A program made the translations under genes and the position numbers. A stretch of 47,962 nucleotides of DNA, taken from the NCBI GenBank assembly GCA_002369075.1, contig DFEG01000031.1, positions 1 through 47,962 of the forward strand. The letters run 5' to 3'. Numbering within the stretch: the stretch's first letter is position 1; each line of letters opens with the position of its first letter. A model generated the notes under the pieces. It was not told the DNA's origin, searched no databases, and worked only from the letters and a program-made list of their open reading frames with translations. The stretch is from Bacteroidales bacterium UBA3808 (lineage in GTDB: Bacteria; Bacteroidota; Bacteroidia; Bacteroidales; Paludibacteraceae). This document shows positions 27,401 through 32,714 of this stretch, in pieces.

Positions 27401-27634
27401 ACTACCGCCCGGCTGATAATTCTTGAATTCACTATTCGCTACGGATTCCTTGTAGCTTGTACTCATATACACCAATCCTTGTGCCGGATCGGCTGTGGTT
27501 GCACTGATATAGTGCGTCCCGCCGCCACCTGCCCAAGCATTTGCCACACTCAAAAAGAGCGCAAACAGCAGAACGGCTATCGGCAGCCGCAACCGACTAT
27601 AGACTTTCAATTCAAAAGATGTTAATTTCTTCAT
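18479..27634 (-). CDS. Giant secreted protein (3051 residues) with beta-helix and Listeria-Bacteroides repeats
   Basis: The protein has a signal peptide (cut near residue 35, VANAWA). A beta-rich region follows, then a right-handed beta-helix-like zone (about 490-1080) made of 25-30-residue repeats rich in AYG, NGG and Thr/Ala. A mixed region with a second helix-like part covers about 1110-1650. Eight tandem Listeria-Bacteroides (InlB B-type) repeats span about 1688-2281, each with Y.ITF...G......YG..P......P.K....YTF.GW and ending in TYTAQ(Y/F). A third helix-like patch (about 2290-2490) and a ninth B-repeat (about 2515-2578) come next. The end shows ITLQAQPNDEYIVYLTHDG and the short motif EDKVYIIRGGEIYGIDGKKV. 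This is an adhesin-like architecture; no catalytic residues were seen. The gene is A/T-richer than the flanking housekeeping genes. Confidence 0.8.
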   Translation of the reverse strand: MKKLTSFELKVYSRLRLPIAVLLFALFLSVANAWAGGGGTHYISATTADPAQGLVYMSTSYKESVANSEFKNYQPGGSMLGSSSYADDSNRNGCYIEGNDEGCTPSTEYYWARPARGYVFSGNWGPRPIGTSGANSGLGYTAHPSSATGGCNTADELNLGPWTGVADGIQSSAGGSAATWQRPIAYFSPATKYVITYAIPAGGSYSVHYGYITTYDTGIEETGGNHVWRFKNDGFDFTMTTATEEARVEDSYADDTITLSVPSTATGFLGWYQDGEFLSADKTIPYTALGNATISPLFKEIGWGDASGDLTVNVGTGSEAELGTYGDKTVYVACPTLVGPWTDDDFTVTTSTLTNDYGSVALGAVTLDQENHRLAIPYTYTATHWGGVSVDITITPTYGEAKKFTIACSSEEVVDYEACIEENKVRTHTGTLAAMMTQANMMTNKPIVKLMNPVTITTPLSFTKSMTFDVNGKVLTANCASAFSIDAAGIDVKIIDGSFTQIGEIHTSFATTGTTPVSVVTFTQAAKLTMNGGTLSSTNTSSGRAYGILVQNGSVFYMTDGKLTVSSATGEARGVQVMTGCYATINGGSISVSGTGQVYGFNSQATSNLTGTTIEATTTGSNACGVFVYAGTTTLTETSVSLTAGATNGYGAYVKAGRLNVNGGTIDAKAATSGAYGVHIDAGATAMLQQNVVVTATATGASGTNVFGVDNLGTASLNNISVTATSPTNNAKAINSATGAVSTTIEDGSYTANAETGSVYGLHHQSGILNVEGGTFKGIIKTSGTNAYGICATSNATIANATILGEAKGNGNTAYGFKGDAVSKDITLTNCNITGKSNTNTACAIYSRANVSATGCTLTATTLGTDKAYGLYAENGTNSLTNSNATVTAQTITAYGAYHKAGSLSISGGTFTVDAKQTSASAAQNSQLYGLYNEASQTTTVTNATFTVLASNAAYSQNVYGAYINGTLNSTGATYTAQAKLNVCGIWGNTASTLNLSNNTISATATNGTKSYGVYAKKNFTIDGDKVSAVATTTDVFALYFDATSVGEVRGGKFKAASNGTTTYGPLNATATAGNVQLKGGVYDTNTNLAKYKATGYNIYNIDDTEADYAAGYHYVIATENPSPYVCKIVGGAHYTTLEAAMQYAKDNENKNCTIVMTQNYTLPAGDYELPSNATLLIPHIVGQNAIYGTGADNSNKTTTSKDIVEFMRLTLAANAKLNVSGKIEVSAQMYCRETGHISYIQGPYSRIYMNAGSLIQLNSGAVLYAWGKVTGSGEIKVKNNAEVREMFQIYNMPSMSNLVYVYNDNNHKFFPVQQYEINNIEVPTTYYYNSRLVCGMSNYYKGVVGIGYNKDDNIRVVGTQNALFLVNDDNESSWVRKSYASSYQVWEVNSSAKLGSLQIVMEEATMNSANYILPITTNMKIHILDGNFTITQSAQLLPGSQIEINKTGTLTINETDTKNQPVSLYVFDKDQSTFTSYPDALLNVHGKIDVKGSLFTTKSIANGTNATHGANIYSNNADAGTITYGAAAAAASAIQLITGVSNSSAVTRQVDMEPAQLKNSNGTYTASAETASGEAFAYLNGIWTKTYTNGCFEVIGSTVYAKPSEYVALKKSQTDTNSKLTGVEEANHTYLTADDKILILMDECQWWEVEATSDPAVFECKKEGYEGFYYYDQTASKWKLKTVTVTFYSAETGDDVLKTITTDYNGVPDQAVIASNPTKETTDAATYQFYGWKSSVTGTEYHWTATLETATADMSYRPVFTENARHYTVTYVDANNGASVPVEYAYGETPSYAAVKEPTAQYTYYFQYWLAADETTQYAAGAEMPAVTAATTYTAVWSKTVNKYAVVWKNGEEILETDSKQEYGAAVSYDGATPTKDADNAFTYTFDGWSLTEDGEKLASLPTVNGAMTFYAHYSTTPRYAVTFANYDGTVLQKEPVTSNENPIYKGLTPGRARDLDGYYRFIGWKNSVGTNYAADATLPAVTGKETYTAQYDYVNELYMITLNNVDGTGGTWSGKFGVGSTPFYNRDNNDVAVEPTKASTAQYEYTFSGWDPALVPVNGVATYTAQFEQHTRKYEITFANLDGNGAEQTIEVEYGETPVSPVTPEKATATHTYAFLGWDNTLASVSGDATYTAQFSETGTPRTFPITFDLDNGVDEPVVMNVAYGETPVYGGATPTKAGDAANTYTFSGWNPSIAAVTGEATYTAQYTPTVHTYTITFKDYDGTIIKTATLAYGATPAADDPYRASDEVNRKMYTFTGWSPVIATATADATYTAQYSEMTYVASVTTSGNETTYYPTFNDAITAANGSAGSTLKIHTDVTCSNNTTISGNFTLDLNGYTVSCTMSGTSNTCMLYVSGSLTLEDSGNGGKLSFTGSGNADYYAIDLRSKSSILTINSGSIECKKTGGSSNKYAAPIRIYYGKVYVNGGELIATSTKYAYVVYDWGESLTVTGGKLKASGSGTVKMFNSGSSTNISGGYFSSNNFGSAKITTGCGKFAVRDSDPAKTEGYLYKVAPGFTITWLNWDDSQIRQAFEEAGTMPTAPEEPSKTVDQYVYGFAGWSPAVASVSADKTYKATLFNYPTGIDAHATGTEPPTPVTINTTMQVMTTTVRTTGQLEVTEGNTLTTTNLILEASDDASGQIIEEGTGNIVADNVYYDIKLNTPARHWHAFGVPWNVDVTANPITEVETGRTLTIGRDYEIVYYNGVTRAEQGPGPHCWEYLKHYYTDGQVEVMTPGKGYMIAFMSAVQTIRMTKAEGAPIIFNGTNSVTGGSGVDGGWNAIANPMAYHTTLDADDATVGYVHDGGAIGSDGYEPYDIENKKFIVGKMVYVQVNTTTSVSVTAAGNEEAISPFVAAAPRRVKASVTDKKYLSLSDYYTISLSNGTKTAKVYVLPEEGKTDEYVIGHDLSQFSLNTQKPQIWVNRYDNNLVLNTTAPIAEVAEFPLGLYAPSTGEYTITLQAQPNDEYIVYLTHDGSAICNLSNGEYTIDLSTGTYEQYGIRLSARKDTEAINNIDEALVDAQGKIQKVVIEDKVYIIRGGEIYGIDGKKVN

Positions 27635-27771
27635 ATGTTTAGATAGATTTTTTTATTAGTTTATAATCATTGTTTTATATGTTCATCGCTTCTATTCTTC
27701 ACTTCTACTCATCTTCGCTCTTCCGATGTCCTTCCTTTACAAGGGCGAGTATCATTTAGCTATAGTACGCC
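27635..27771. other. Gap upstream of the giant secreted protein
   Basis: The 137-nt A/T-rich gap holds no gene I can support. On the minus strand there is a loose run of heptamer-like units around GAAGAGC and GAAGATG (27705-27735) and a small CCTT-GTAA-AAGG hairpin. No clean TTTG/TAnnTTTG promoter was found, so the gene may be co-transcribed with the upstream membrane protein. Confidence 0.4.
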
Positions 27772-29010
27772 TCATTCAGCCAAGCGTGCCGCGTACCTCT
27801 GCTTGAGCAGCACCACGCCAAACGACAAGGCAAGAACGATATGCGCCCAATCCACCAACACGTGTCCCCAAACAAATTGTCCTGCCATTATAACGCACCA
27901 GACCAAAATAACTAAAGCATAAGGCAGCGACCAATACCTGCGCCAATGCCAACCTATTGCAGGAAGTATATTGAACGGTATGATTAGCCAGTTCCACTCC
28001 GTACAAGGCAATCCTGAAAAAACTACCAAATAGGTCATCAACGCTCCTGCGCAGGTTGCTATCACCAAAACAATATAATCCACAACAAGGCCTGCTATTT
28101 GCACTTGTTTTCGATTCATCTTAATAGCAGCCACACTAAACAATGCTAACAATAATAGCACGAAACTTACAAACAAAGGTGTACACCAAGTACCTTTATG
28201 TTGAGAAGGAACTACTGCTAATATATTTTCTGTGCTGTCAATCACTGTTTTACCATTATCCAATCTTGCCTGCTGCCAGACCTCTACCAAATCAGTAGGG
28301 ATAATCAGTTTCTGCTCCGGCGGACAAGACTTGTCTCCTTCTGTTCCTATCAGAAAATACATCATAAACTCCTCCCACGGTGCTTCGGTCAGGAAATTGC
28401 GCACTAACTCACGTTGGGTTTGCTTGGTGTATTTGTCTTGCCACGGGGCATAATAGATGGCTTTTTTACCGATGGTCTCGTGGATAATATAGACAACCGA
28501 CTTGGCACAGCCGCGATGAAAATAGTCATACGGAACATCCGCTCCTTCTGCCACGTGTTGGTCAATGACGCGCCATAACTCCTGCTTTTGCTTGGGGGAC
28601 AGGTTCATTTTGTATTCCTTCACGCCGCGTCCCTCTTCTACATAGGATTGCGTAAACTCTTCAGCGGGAATACCAAACATACCCATCCGCAAATTCCCTT
28701 TCAAAAACGTGAGAATCTTATCCCTTACGTTCTCACTTTCATACGTATAGATATAGTCTAACCCGAACGTAGGGCATTGCAGATGCAAAGCGGCATGTCC
28801 CAATGTGGAATACAGCACCTCACCCGGGTCGCAGACAACCAAACTGACTGTCACAAAGTCGTCTGCCTCACGGTCTATCGTATCGTTGAAGCCCTGCAAG
28901 GCATTTCGCTCGGCTACGGACATGGTATCCTGCCCCTTTGCTATTACAGCAAAAGACAAAAGGAGCATAATAGCCGATAATATCTTCCGTAACCGGTCAG
29001 TACCTTTCAT
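27772..29010 (-). CDS. Membrane protein with Lnb/DUF4105 periplasmic domain
   Basis: The start chosen is the ATG at 29010 (412 residues), which gives a signal sequence (MKGTDRLRKILSAIMLLLSFAVIA); an ATG at 29043 and a TTG at 29073 are alternatives. About residues 30-240 match the DUF4105 (Lnb N-terminal periplasmic) domain: GEVLYSTLGHAALHL with a conserved His, and YDYFHRGCAKS with a conserved Cys. These are the segments that form the likely Cys/His active site in Lnb, the lipoprotein N-acyltransferase of some Gram-positives. About five membrane helices follow (about 275-410). In Bacteroidota the function is not established, so lipoprotein acylation is only a hint. It heads the minus-strand cluster and has a promoter at 29131-29162. 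Confidence 0.8.
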   Translation of the reverse strand: MKGTDRLRKILSAIMLLLSFAVIAKGQDTMSVAERNALQGFNDTIDREADDFVTVSLVVCDPGEVLYSTLGHAALHLQCPTFGLDYIYTYESENVRDKILTFLKGNLRMGMFGIPAEEFTQSYVEEGRGVKEYKMNLSPKQKQELWRVIDQHVAEGADVPYDYFHRGCAKSVVYIIHETIGKKAIYYAPWQDKYTKQTQRELVRNFLTEAPWEEFMMYFLIGTEGDKSCPPEQKLIIPTDLVEVWQQARLDNGKTVIDSTENILAVVPSQHKGTWCTPLFVSFVLLLLALFSVAAIKMNRKQVQIAGLVVDYIVLVIATCAGALMTYLVVFSGLPCTEWNWLIIPFNILPAIGWHWRRYWSLPYALVILVWCVIMAGQFVWGHVLVDWAHIVLALSFGVVLLKQRYAARLAE

Positions 29011-29130
29011 ATATTTTTGTACCTTTGTGTTATTCTTGCTCATTCTTATGCTACTTATTGTGCCCGGGGGCAACGACTATTAATACCCTCACACATACGT
29101 ACGTGAATAATGCAGACGTTAAAAATCAAG

Positions 29131-29162
29131 CAAAATTACTGCTTTTTTTTGAAAAATGCAAG
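29131..29162 (-). promoter_or_regulatory. Promoter of the Lnb/DUF4105 gene
   Basis: Minus strand: CTTG (29162-29159, one mismatch to TTTG), a 20-nt spacer ending AAAAAAAAGCAG, and TAATTTTG (29138-29131). The last 22 nt are nearly the same as in the promoter at 2279-2310. It lies about 120 nt before the chosen start codon and may drive the whole secreted-protein cluster. Confidence 0.65.
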
Positions 29163-29450
29163 AAAATGAGAAAAAAAATGCCAAAAATCTGCATTTTGTC
29201 GTATAAAAGTGATAAAAAGAGGGCGGGACGGTCGGTCTGTTGTGGCTCCGGTGTCGTTCCGATGTCCTCGGGACGTGGTCCCGTGATGGTCCCGTGATGG
29301 TCCCGTTCTTGACAGCACTTGCCTCCGATATTACTCCGATATTAGTCCGACTTGCCTCCGATATTACTCCGATATTACTCCGATATTAGTCCGCTATGCC
29401 GCCCGGTGAGCAAGCTCCTCTCATTTATTTGGTCATTTTTTTCTTAATAA
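29163..29450. other. Intergenic region between divergent transcripts
   Basis: No gene is supported here. The region contains an A-rich stretch, a G/C-rich stretch (29220-29276) and the phased 11-nt array listed separately (29277-29400). Confidence 0.5.
29277..29400 (+). repeat. Phased 11-nt tandem repeat array
   Basis: Three units of GGTCCCGTGAT (the last ends TCT) occupy 29277-29309. After a short break come units of exactly 11 nt: TCCGATATTAC, TCCGATATTAG, TCCGACTTGCC, TCCGATATTAC, TCCGATATTAC, TCCGATATTAG, TCCGCTATGCC (29324-29400). The variant unit TCCGACTTGCC is flanked by regular units, an A-A-B-A pattern that recurs in other arrays of this window. The 11-nt period is close to one helical turn. 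Confidence 0.85.
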
Positions 29451-29482
29451 TTTGCATATGTCAGAAAAAAGTTGTAACTTTG
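29451..29482 (+). promoter_or_regulatory. Promoter of the HD-domain gene
   Basis: TTTG (29451-29454), 20-nt spacer, TAACTTTG (29475-29482). The ATG at 29499 is only 16 nt after the -7 element, so the transcript would have a leader of about 10 nt or less. Confidence 0.8.
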
Positions 29483-29498
29483 CACGCTTTTTTGTATT

Positions 29499-30767
29499 AT
29501 GGCGAATAAACGGAAGATTATAAACGACCCGGTGTTCGGGTTTCTGACGATACCAAACGAGTTGGTATATGACGTGCTGCAGCACCCGTATGTGCAGCGT
29601 TTGAGCCGTATCCGGCAGTTGGGATTGTCGTACCTGGTCTATCCGGGTGCGCTGCACAGCCGTTTCGGGCACTCCATCGGCGCGATGCACCTGATGCAGG
29701 AGGCGGTCACGGCGCTGAGGATGAAGGGCGTGGAGATCACCGAAGAGGAATCGACGGCTGCGCAGATAGCGATCCTGCTGCATGATATAGGCCACGGGCC
29801 TTTCTCGCACGTGCTGGAACACACGCTGGTGGACGGCGTGACGCACGAGGATATATCGCTCCTGATGATGGAGCGGATCAATGAAGACCTGTCCAAAGTA
29901 CGAAGGACGGATGTACAATGTACGAAGGAGGCAAAGCCGCTGGATATGGCGATTGCCGTCTTCAAGAACGAGTACCCGAAGCATTTTCTGCACCAGTTGA
30001 TCAGCTCCCAGCTGGACGTGGACCGGATGGACTACCTCTGCAGGGACAGTTTCTTCACGGGGGTGCAGGAAGGGCGCGTGGCGAGCGAGCGGTTGCTCAA
30101 GATGCTCGACGTGCGCGGCGACAGACTGGTGGTGCAGGTGAAGGGTATCTACAGCGTGGAGAAGTTCCTGGTGGCGCGGCGGCTGATGTACTGGCAGGTC
30201 TATCTGCACAAGACCTCCGTGGCGGCGGAGCAGCACCTGATCAAGATACTGAGCCGTGCAAAAGAACTCGCGAAGAACGGCGGAGAGCTCTTCTGCTCGC
30301 CGGCGCTGCATTATTTCCTGTACAACCATGTCACTTTCGATGACTTTGCGGTGAGGAGCGAGGCGCTGGACCGATATGCGCTGCTGGACGACACGGATGT
30401 GCTGTCCGCCATCAAGGCGTGGATATCCTGCGGGGACAAGGTGCTGGGCGCCCTGAGCCGCAGTTTTATCGACCGGCAGCTTTTCCGCGGCGAGTTACTG
30501 GAACAGCCGCTGACGGAGAACGAGAAGCACGCGCTGGACAAACAGTACGCGGAGGCGCTCGGTGTGAGCGAGGCGGAAGCCTCCTATTGCTGGTCCGAGC
30601 ATGTATCGACGAGCAACACCTACTCCGAGAAAGCCGACACGATAGACATTCTCTATTCGGACGGCACGGTGCGCGACATAGCCGAGGCGAGCGAGATACT
30701 GGACCTCGAAGCCCTGACCCGCAAACCCACCAAGCGGTATTTGTTCAAATATCGCCTTGACAAATAA
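29499..30767 (+). CDS. HD domain-containing phosphohydrolase (dNTPase-like)
   Basis: The 422-residue protein belongs to the HD superfamily close to dNTP triphosphohydrolases. Metal-binding residues are visible: H53 and H58 in HSRFGHS, and the HD pair at 95-96 in LLHDIGHGPFSH. The conserved block HQLISSQLDVDRMDYL follows, then a helical C-terminal half. In Bacteroidales it commonly precedes lpxD-lpxC-lpxA, as here. Residues about 133-145 (VRRTDVQCTKE) are encoded by a repeat element also found in aroB and tsaB; this part sits in a linker between conserved blocks. The stop codon is the first codon of a 35-nt junction element. The substrate is not predictable from sequence alone. Confidence 0.9.
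   Translation: MANKRKIINDPVFGFLTIPNELVYDVLQHPYVQRLSRIRQLGLSYLVYPGALHSRFGHSIGAMHLMQEAVTALRMKGVEITEEESTAAQIAILLHDIGHGPFSHVLEHTLVDGVTHEDISLLMMERINEDLSKVRRTDVQCTKEAKPLDMAIAVFKNEYPKHFLHQLISSQLDVDRMDYLCRDSFFTGVQEGRVASERLLKMLDVRGDRLVVQVKGIYSVEKFLVARRLMYWQVYLHKTSVAAEQHLIKILSRAKELAKNGGELFCSPALHYFLYNHVTFDDFAVRSEALDRYALLDDTDVLSAIKAWISCGDKVLGALSRSFIDRQLFRGELLEQPLTENEKHALDKQYAEALGVSEAEASYCWSEHVSTSNTYSEKADTIDILYSDGTVRDIAEASEILDLEALTRKPTKRYLFKYRLDK
29898..29930 (+). repeat. In-frame 33-nt GTACRAAGG element in the HD gene
   Basis: The heptamers are GTACGAA, GGACGGA, TGTACAA, TGTACGA, then AGG. They are translated as VRRTDVQCTKE from residue 134. The copy aligns base by base with those in aroB and tsaB (one gap) and has the same orientation and frame relative to its gene. 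Confidence 0.8.
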
Positions 30768-30800
30768 ATGGTACATGGTAAATGACTAAATGGTAAATAA
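30765..30800 (+). repeat. 35-nt TGGTAAA junction element between the HD gene and lpxD
   Basis: Starting at the TAA stop of the HD gene the sequence runs TAAATGGTACATGGTAAATG, then ACTAAATGGTAAAT. It spans the whole gap and supplies an upstream ATG (30790) in frame with lpxD. Close copies are at 41409-41443, 46795-46826 and inside aroB (36869-36905). Confidence 0.85.
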
Positions 30801-30804
30801 CTTG

Positions 30805-31815
30805 ATGGAATTCAGTGCACAGCAGATAGCAGCCCTCCTGGGCGGAGAGTTATACGGCAACGCCAACGCGAAAGTGAGCGACGTGGCGCCTATCGAGCAG
30901 GCGGAGGCGAAGCACCTGTCATTCGTGACGGAGGAGAAATACCTGCCATCCATAGAAACAAGCAACGCCGGAGTCGTGCTTGTTTCTGACCGCTTCGCTG
31001 AAAGAGCAAAGACCGCTTACGCTGAAAGAGCAAAGACCGGTCAAGCACTAATTTTTGTGGAGAACGCCCGCGGCGCGATGGGCGAACTGCTCAAGATAGT
31101 GAGCGAGACGATGAACCCGCCTAAGAAAGGGGTGGAGCAGCCCTCGTTCGTGAGCGAAGGAGTGGCAGTGCCCGGGGACGCCTACATCGGCGCGTTCGCC
31201 TACATCGGCAGGAACGTGACCCTCGGCGCAGGGGTGCAGATATACCCGAACGTCTATATAGGCGAGAACGTCACGATAGGCGAGGGGACAATCCTCTACG
31301 CCGGCGTGAAGGTCTATCCGAACTGCCGCATCGGCAAGGGCTGTATCCTGCATGCCGGCGTGGTGATAGGCAGCGACGGTTTCGGCTTCGAGCCCGACGC
31401 ACAGGGCGTGAACCGGAAGATCCCGCAGATAGGCAACGTGATTGTGGAGGACGACGTGGAGATAGGCGCCAACACGACTGTTGACCGCGCGATGATGGGC
31501 AGCACCGTCATCCGCCGTAACGCGAAGATAGACAACCTCGTCCAGATAGCCCATAACGTGGAGGTGGGCGAGAGCACGTTCCTCTGCGCGCAGGTCGGCA
31601 TCGCCGGCAGCACGAAGGTCGGCGGGCACTGCATCCTCGCGGGACAGGTAGGCGCAGCGGGACACATAGAGATAGCCGACCACTGCGTCTTCGGTGCGCA
31701 GTCCGGCATCCCCAACTCCGTGCGCAAACCCGGTATGTACATGGGCTATCCGGCGATTGACGCAGGGATCTGGCGCAGGGCTGTGGTGCGCTTCAAACAA
31801 AGTGGAAAGAAATGA
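30805..31815 (+). CDS. lpxD: UDP-3-O-(3-hydroxyacyl)glucosamine N-acyltransferase LpxD
   Basis: LpxD adds the N-linked 3-hydroxyacyl chain in lipid A synthesis. The start is set at the ATG at 30805 (MEFSAQQIAALLGG, 336 residues), which matches family N-termini. An in-frame ATG at 30790 (MVNNL) belongs to a repeat. An N-terminal uridine-binding domain (about 1-100) is followed by hexapeptide repeats forming a left-handed beta-helix (about 105-300). The catalytic histidine lies in the conserved VQIAHNVEVGE (residue 250 from this start). About residues 61-79 are encoded by two tandem GACCG repeats and read SDRFAERAKTAYAERAKTG. The 3' end overlaps the lpxC start by 4 nt. Confidence 0.95.
   Translation: MEFSAQQIAALLGGELYGNANAKVSDVAPIEQAEAKHLSFVTEEKYLPSIETSNAGVVLVSDRFAERAKTAYAERAKTGQALIFVENARGAMGELLKIVSETMNPPKKGVEQPSFVSEGVAVPGDAYIGAFAYIGRNVTLGAGVQIYPNVYIGENVTIGEGTILYAGVKVYPNCRIGKGCILHAGVVIGSDGFGFEPDAQGVNRKIPQIGNVIVEDDVEIGANTTVDRAMMGSTVIRRNAKIDNLVQIAHNVEVGESTFLCAQVGIAGSTKVGGHCILAGQVGAAGHIEIADHCVFGAQSGIPNSVRKPGMYMGYPAIDAGIWRRAVVRFKQSGKK
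30988..31042 (+). repeat. Two tandem GACCG-type units in frame inside lpxD
   Basis: The units are 23 and 24 nt: GACCGCTTCGCTGAAAGAGC followed by AAA, then GACCGCTTACGCTGAAAGAG followed by CAAA, then a partial third (GACCGGTC). They encode the near-duplicate peptides DRFAERAK and AYAERAK. The length difference of one base means that the two units are read in different frames. Confidence 0.85.
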
Positions 31816-32714
31816 AACAACATACGATTAAAGACAGCTTTACGCTGAGTTCGGTAGGCCTGCACACGGGTCTGCACGTGACCGCGACCTTCCACCCCGC
31901 GCCGGCGAACACCGGCGTGTGCCTCCGGCGTGTGGACCTGCCTAAACAGCCCTGCCACAGGGCGCTGGCGGACTACGTGTCCGCTACCGAGCGCGGCACG
32001 GTGCTGGAGCGCGGCAAATGGAAGGTGAGTACGGTGGAGCACGCCCTCAGTGCCCTCTATGCCATGGGCGTGGACAACTGCATCATCGATGTGGATGCGC
32101 CGGAGATGCCTATCCTCGACGGCTCGGCGAAGTTCTTTGTGCAGGCGATACAGCGCGTGGGACTGGAGGAACAGGACGCGGAACAGGAGGTCTATGTGGT
32201 ACAGGAGCCGGTGGAGTACGTCTCCGAGCACGGACACCGGATGCGCATCGAGCCCTGCGACCACTACGAGGCGGATGTGACCATCGCCTTCAACTCCAAC
32301 CTCCTCCGTGAGCAGCACGCCACCCTGACGGACCTCAGACAGTACCCCAAGGAGATAGCCGCCGCGCGTACCTTCTGTTTCGTGCGCGAGATAGAGCCGC
32401 TCCTCCGCGTGGGACTCATCAAGGGCGGCGACCTCAAGAACGCACTCGTCATCTACGAGACCGAGATGAGCCAGGAAGGCATGGATTATTTCTGCGACAA
32501 GATGGGGCAGGAGCACCTCGACGCCAAGAAACTCGGCTACCTCTCGCCCCTGAACTACCTCAACGAACCGGCGCGACACAAGCTGCTGGACGTGATAGGC
32601 GACCTGTCTCTGCTCGGCATGCGCATACAGGGACGCATCACCGCCTACAAACCCGGACACACCTTCAACACCCAGTGCGTACGACGACTTAGAAACCAAA
32701 TACTTTCGGAATAA
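31812..32714 (+). CDS. lpxC: UDP-3-O-acyl-N-acetylglucosamine deacetylase LpxC (not fused to FabZ)
   Basis: LpxC performs the committed, zinc-dependent deacetylation of lipid A synthesis. The 300-residue protein has the three zinc-ligand regions: H77 in STVEHALSAL, and H256 with D260 in HKLLDVIGDL. The catalytic H283 lies in KPGHT. The length is that of a stand-alone LpxC. In many Bacteroidota the gene is fused to fabZ and encodes about 460 residues. Here a stop codon follows directly after the LpxC domain and lpxA starts within it (TAATG overlap), so any FabZ must be elsewhere. It overlaps lpxD by 4 nt. Confidence 0.96.
   Translation: MKQHTIKDSFTLSSVGLHTGLHVTATFHPAPANTGVCLRRVDLPKQPCHRALADYVSATERGTVLERGKWKVSTVEHALSALYAMGVDNCIIDVDAPEMPILDGSAKFFVQAIQRVGLEEQDAEQEVYVVQEPVEYVSEHGHRMRIEPCDHYEADVTIAFNSNLLREQHATLTDLRQYPKEIAAARTFCFVREIEPLLRVGLIKGGDLKNALVIYETEMSQEGMDYFCDKMGQEHLDAKKLGYLSPLNYLNEPARHKLLDVIGDLSLLGMRIQGRITAYKPGHTFNTQCVRRLRNQILSE

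Noticed and set aside
29018..29027. Plus-strand TACCTTTG as a further promoter
   Set aside because: There is no TTTG 20 nt upstream and no plus-strand gene within 450 nt; it falls within the start region of the Lnb gene.
29277..29400. CRISPR-like tandem repeats
   Set aside because: Units are 11 nt and contiguous, with no spacers, and no cas genes are in the window. The same holds for all heptamer arrays.
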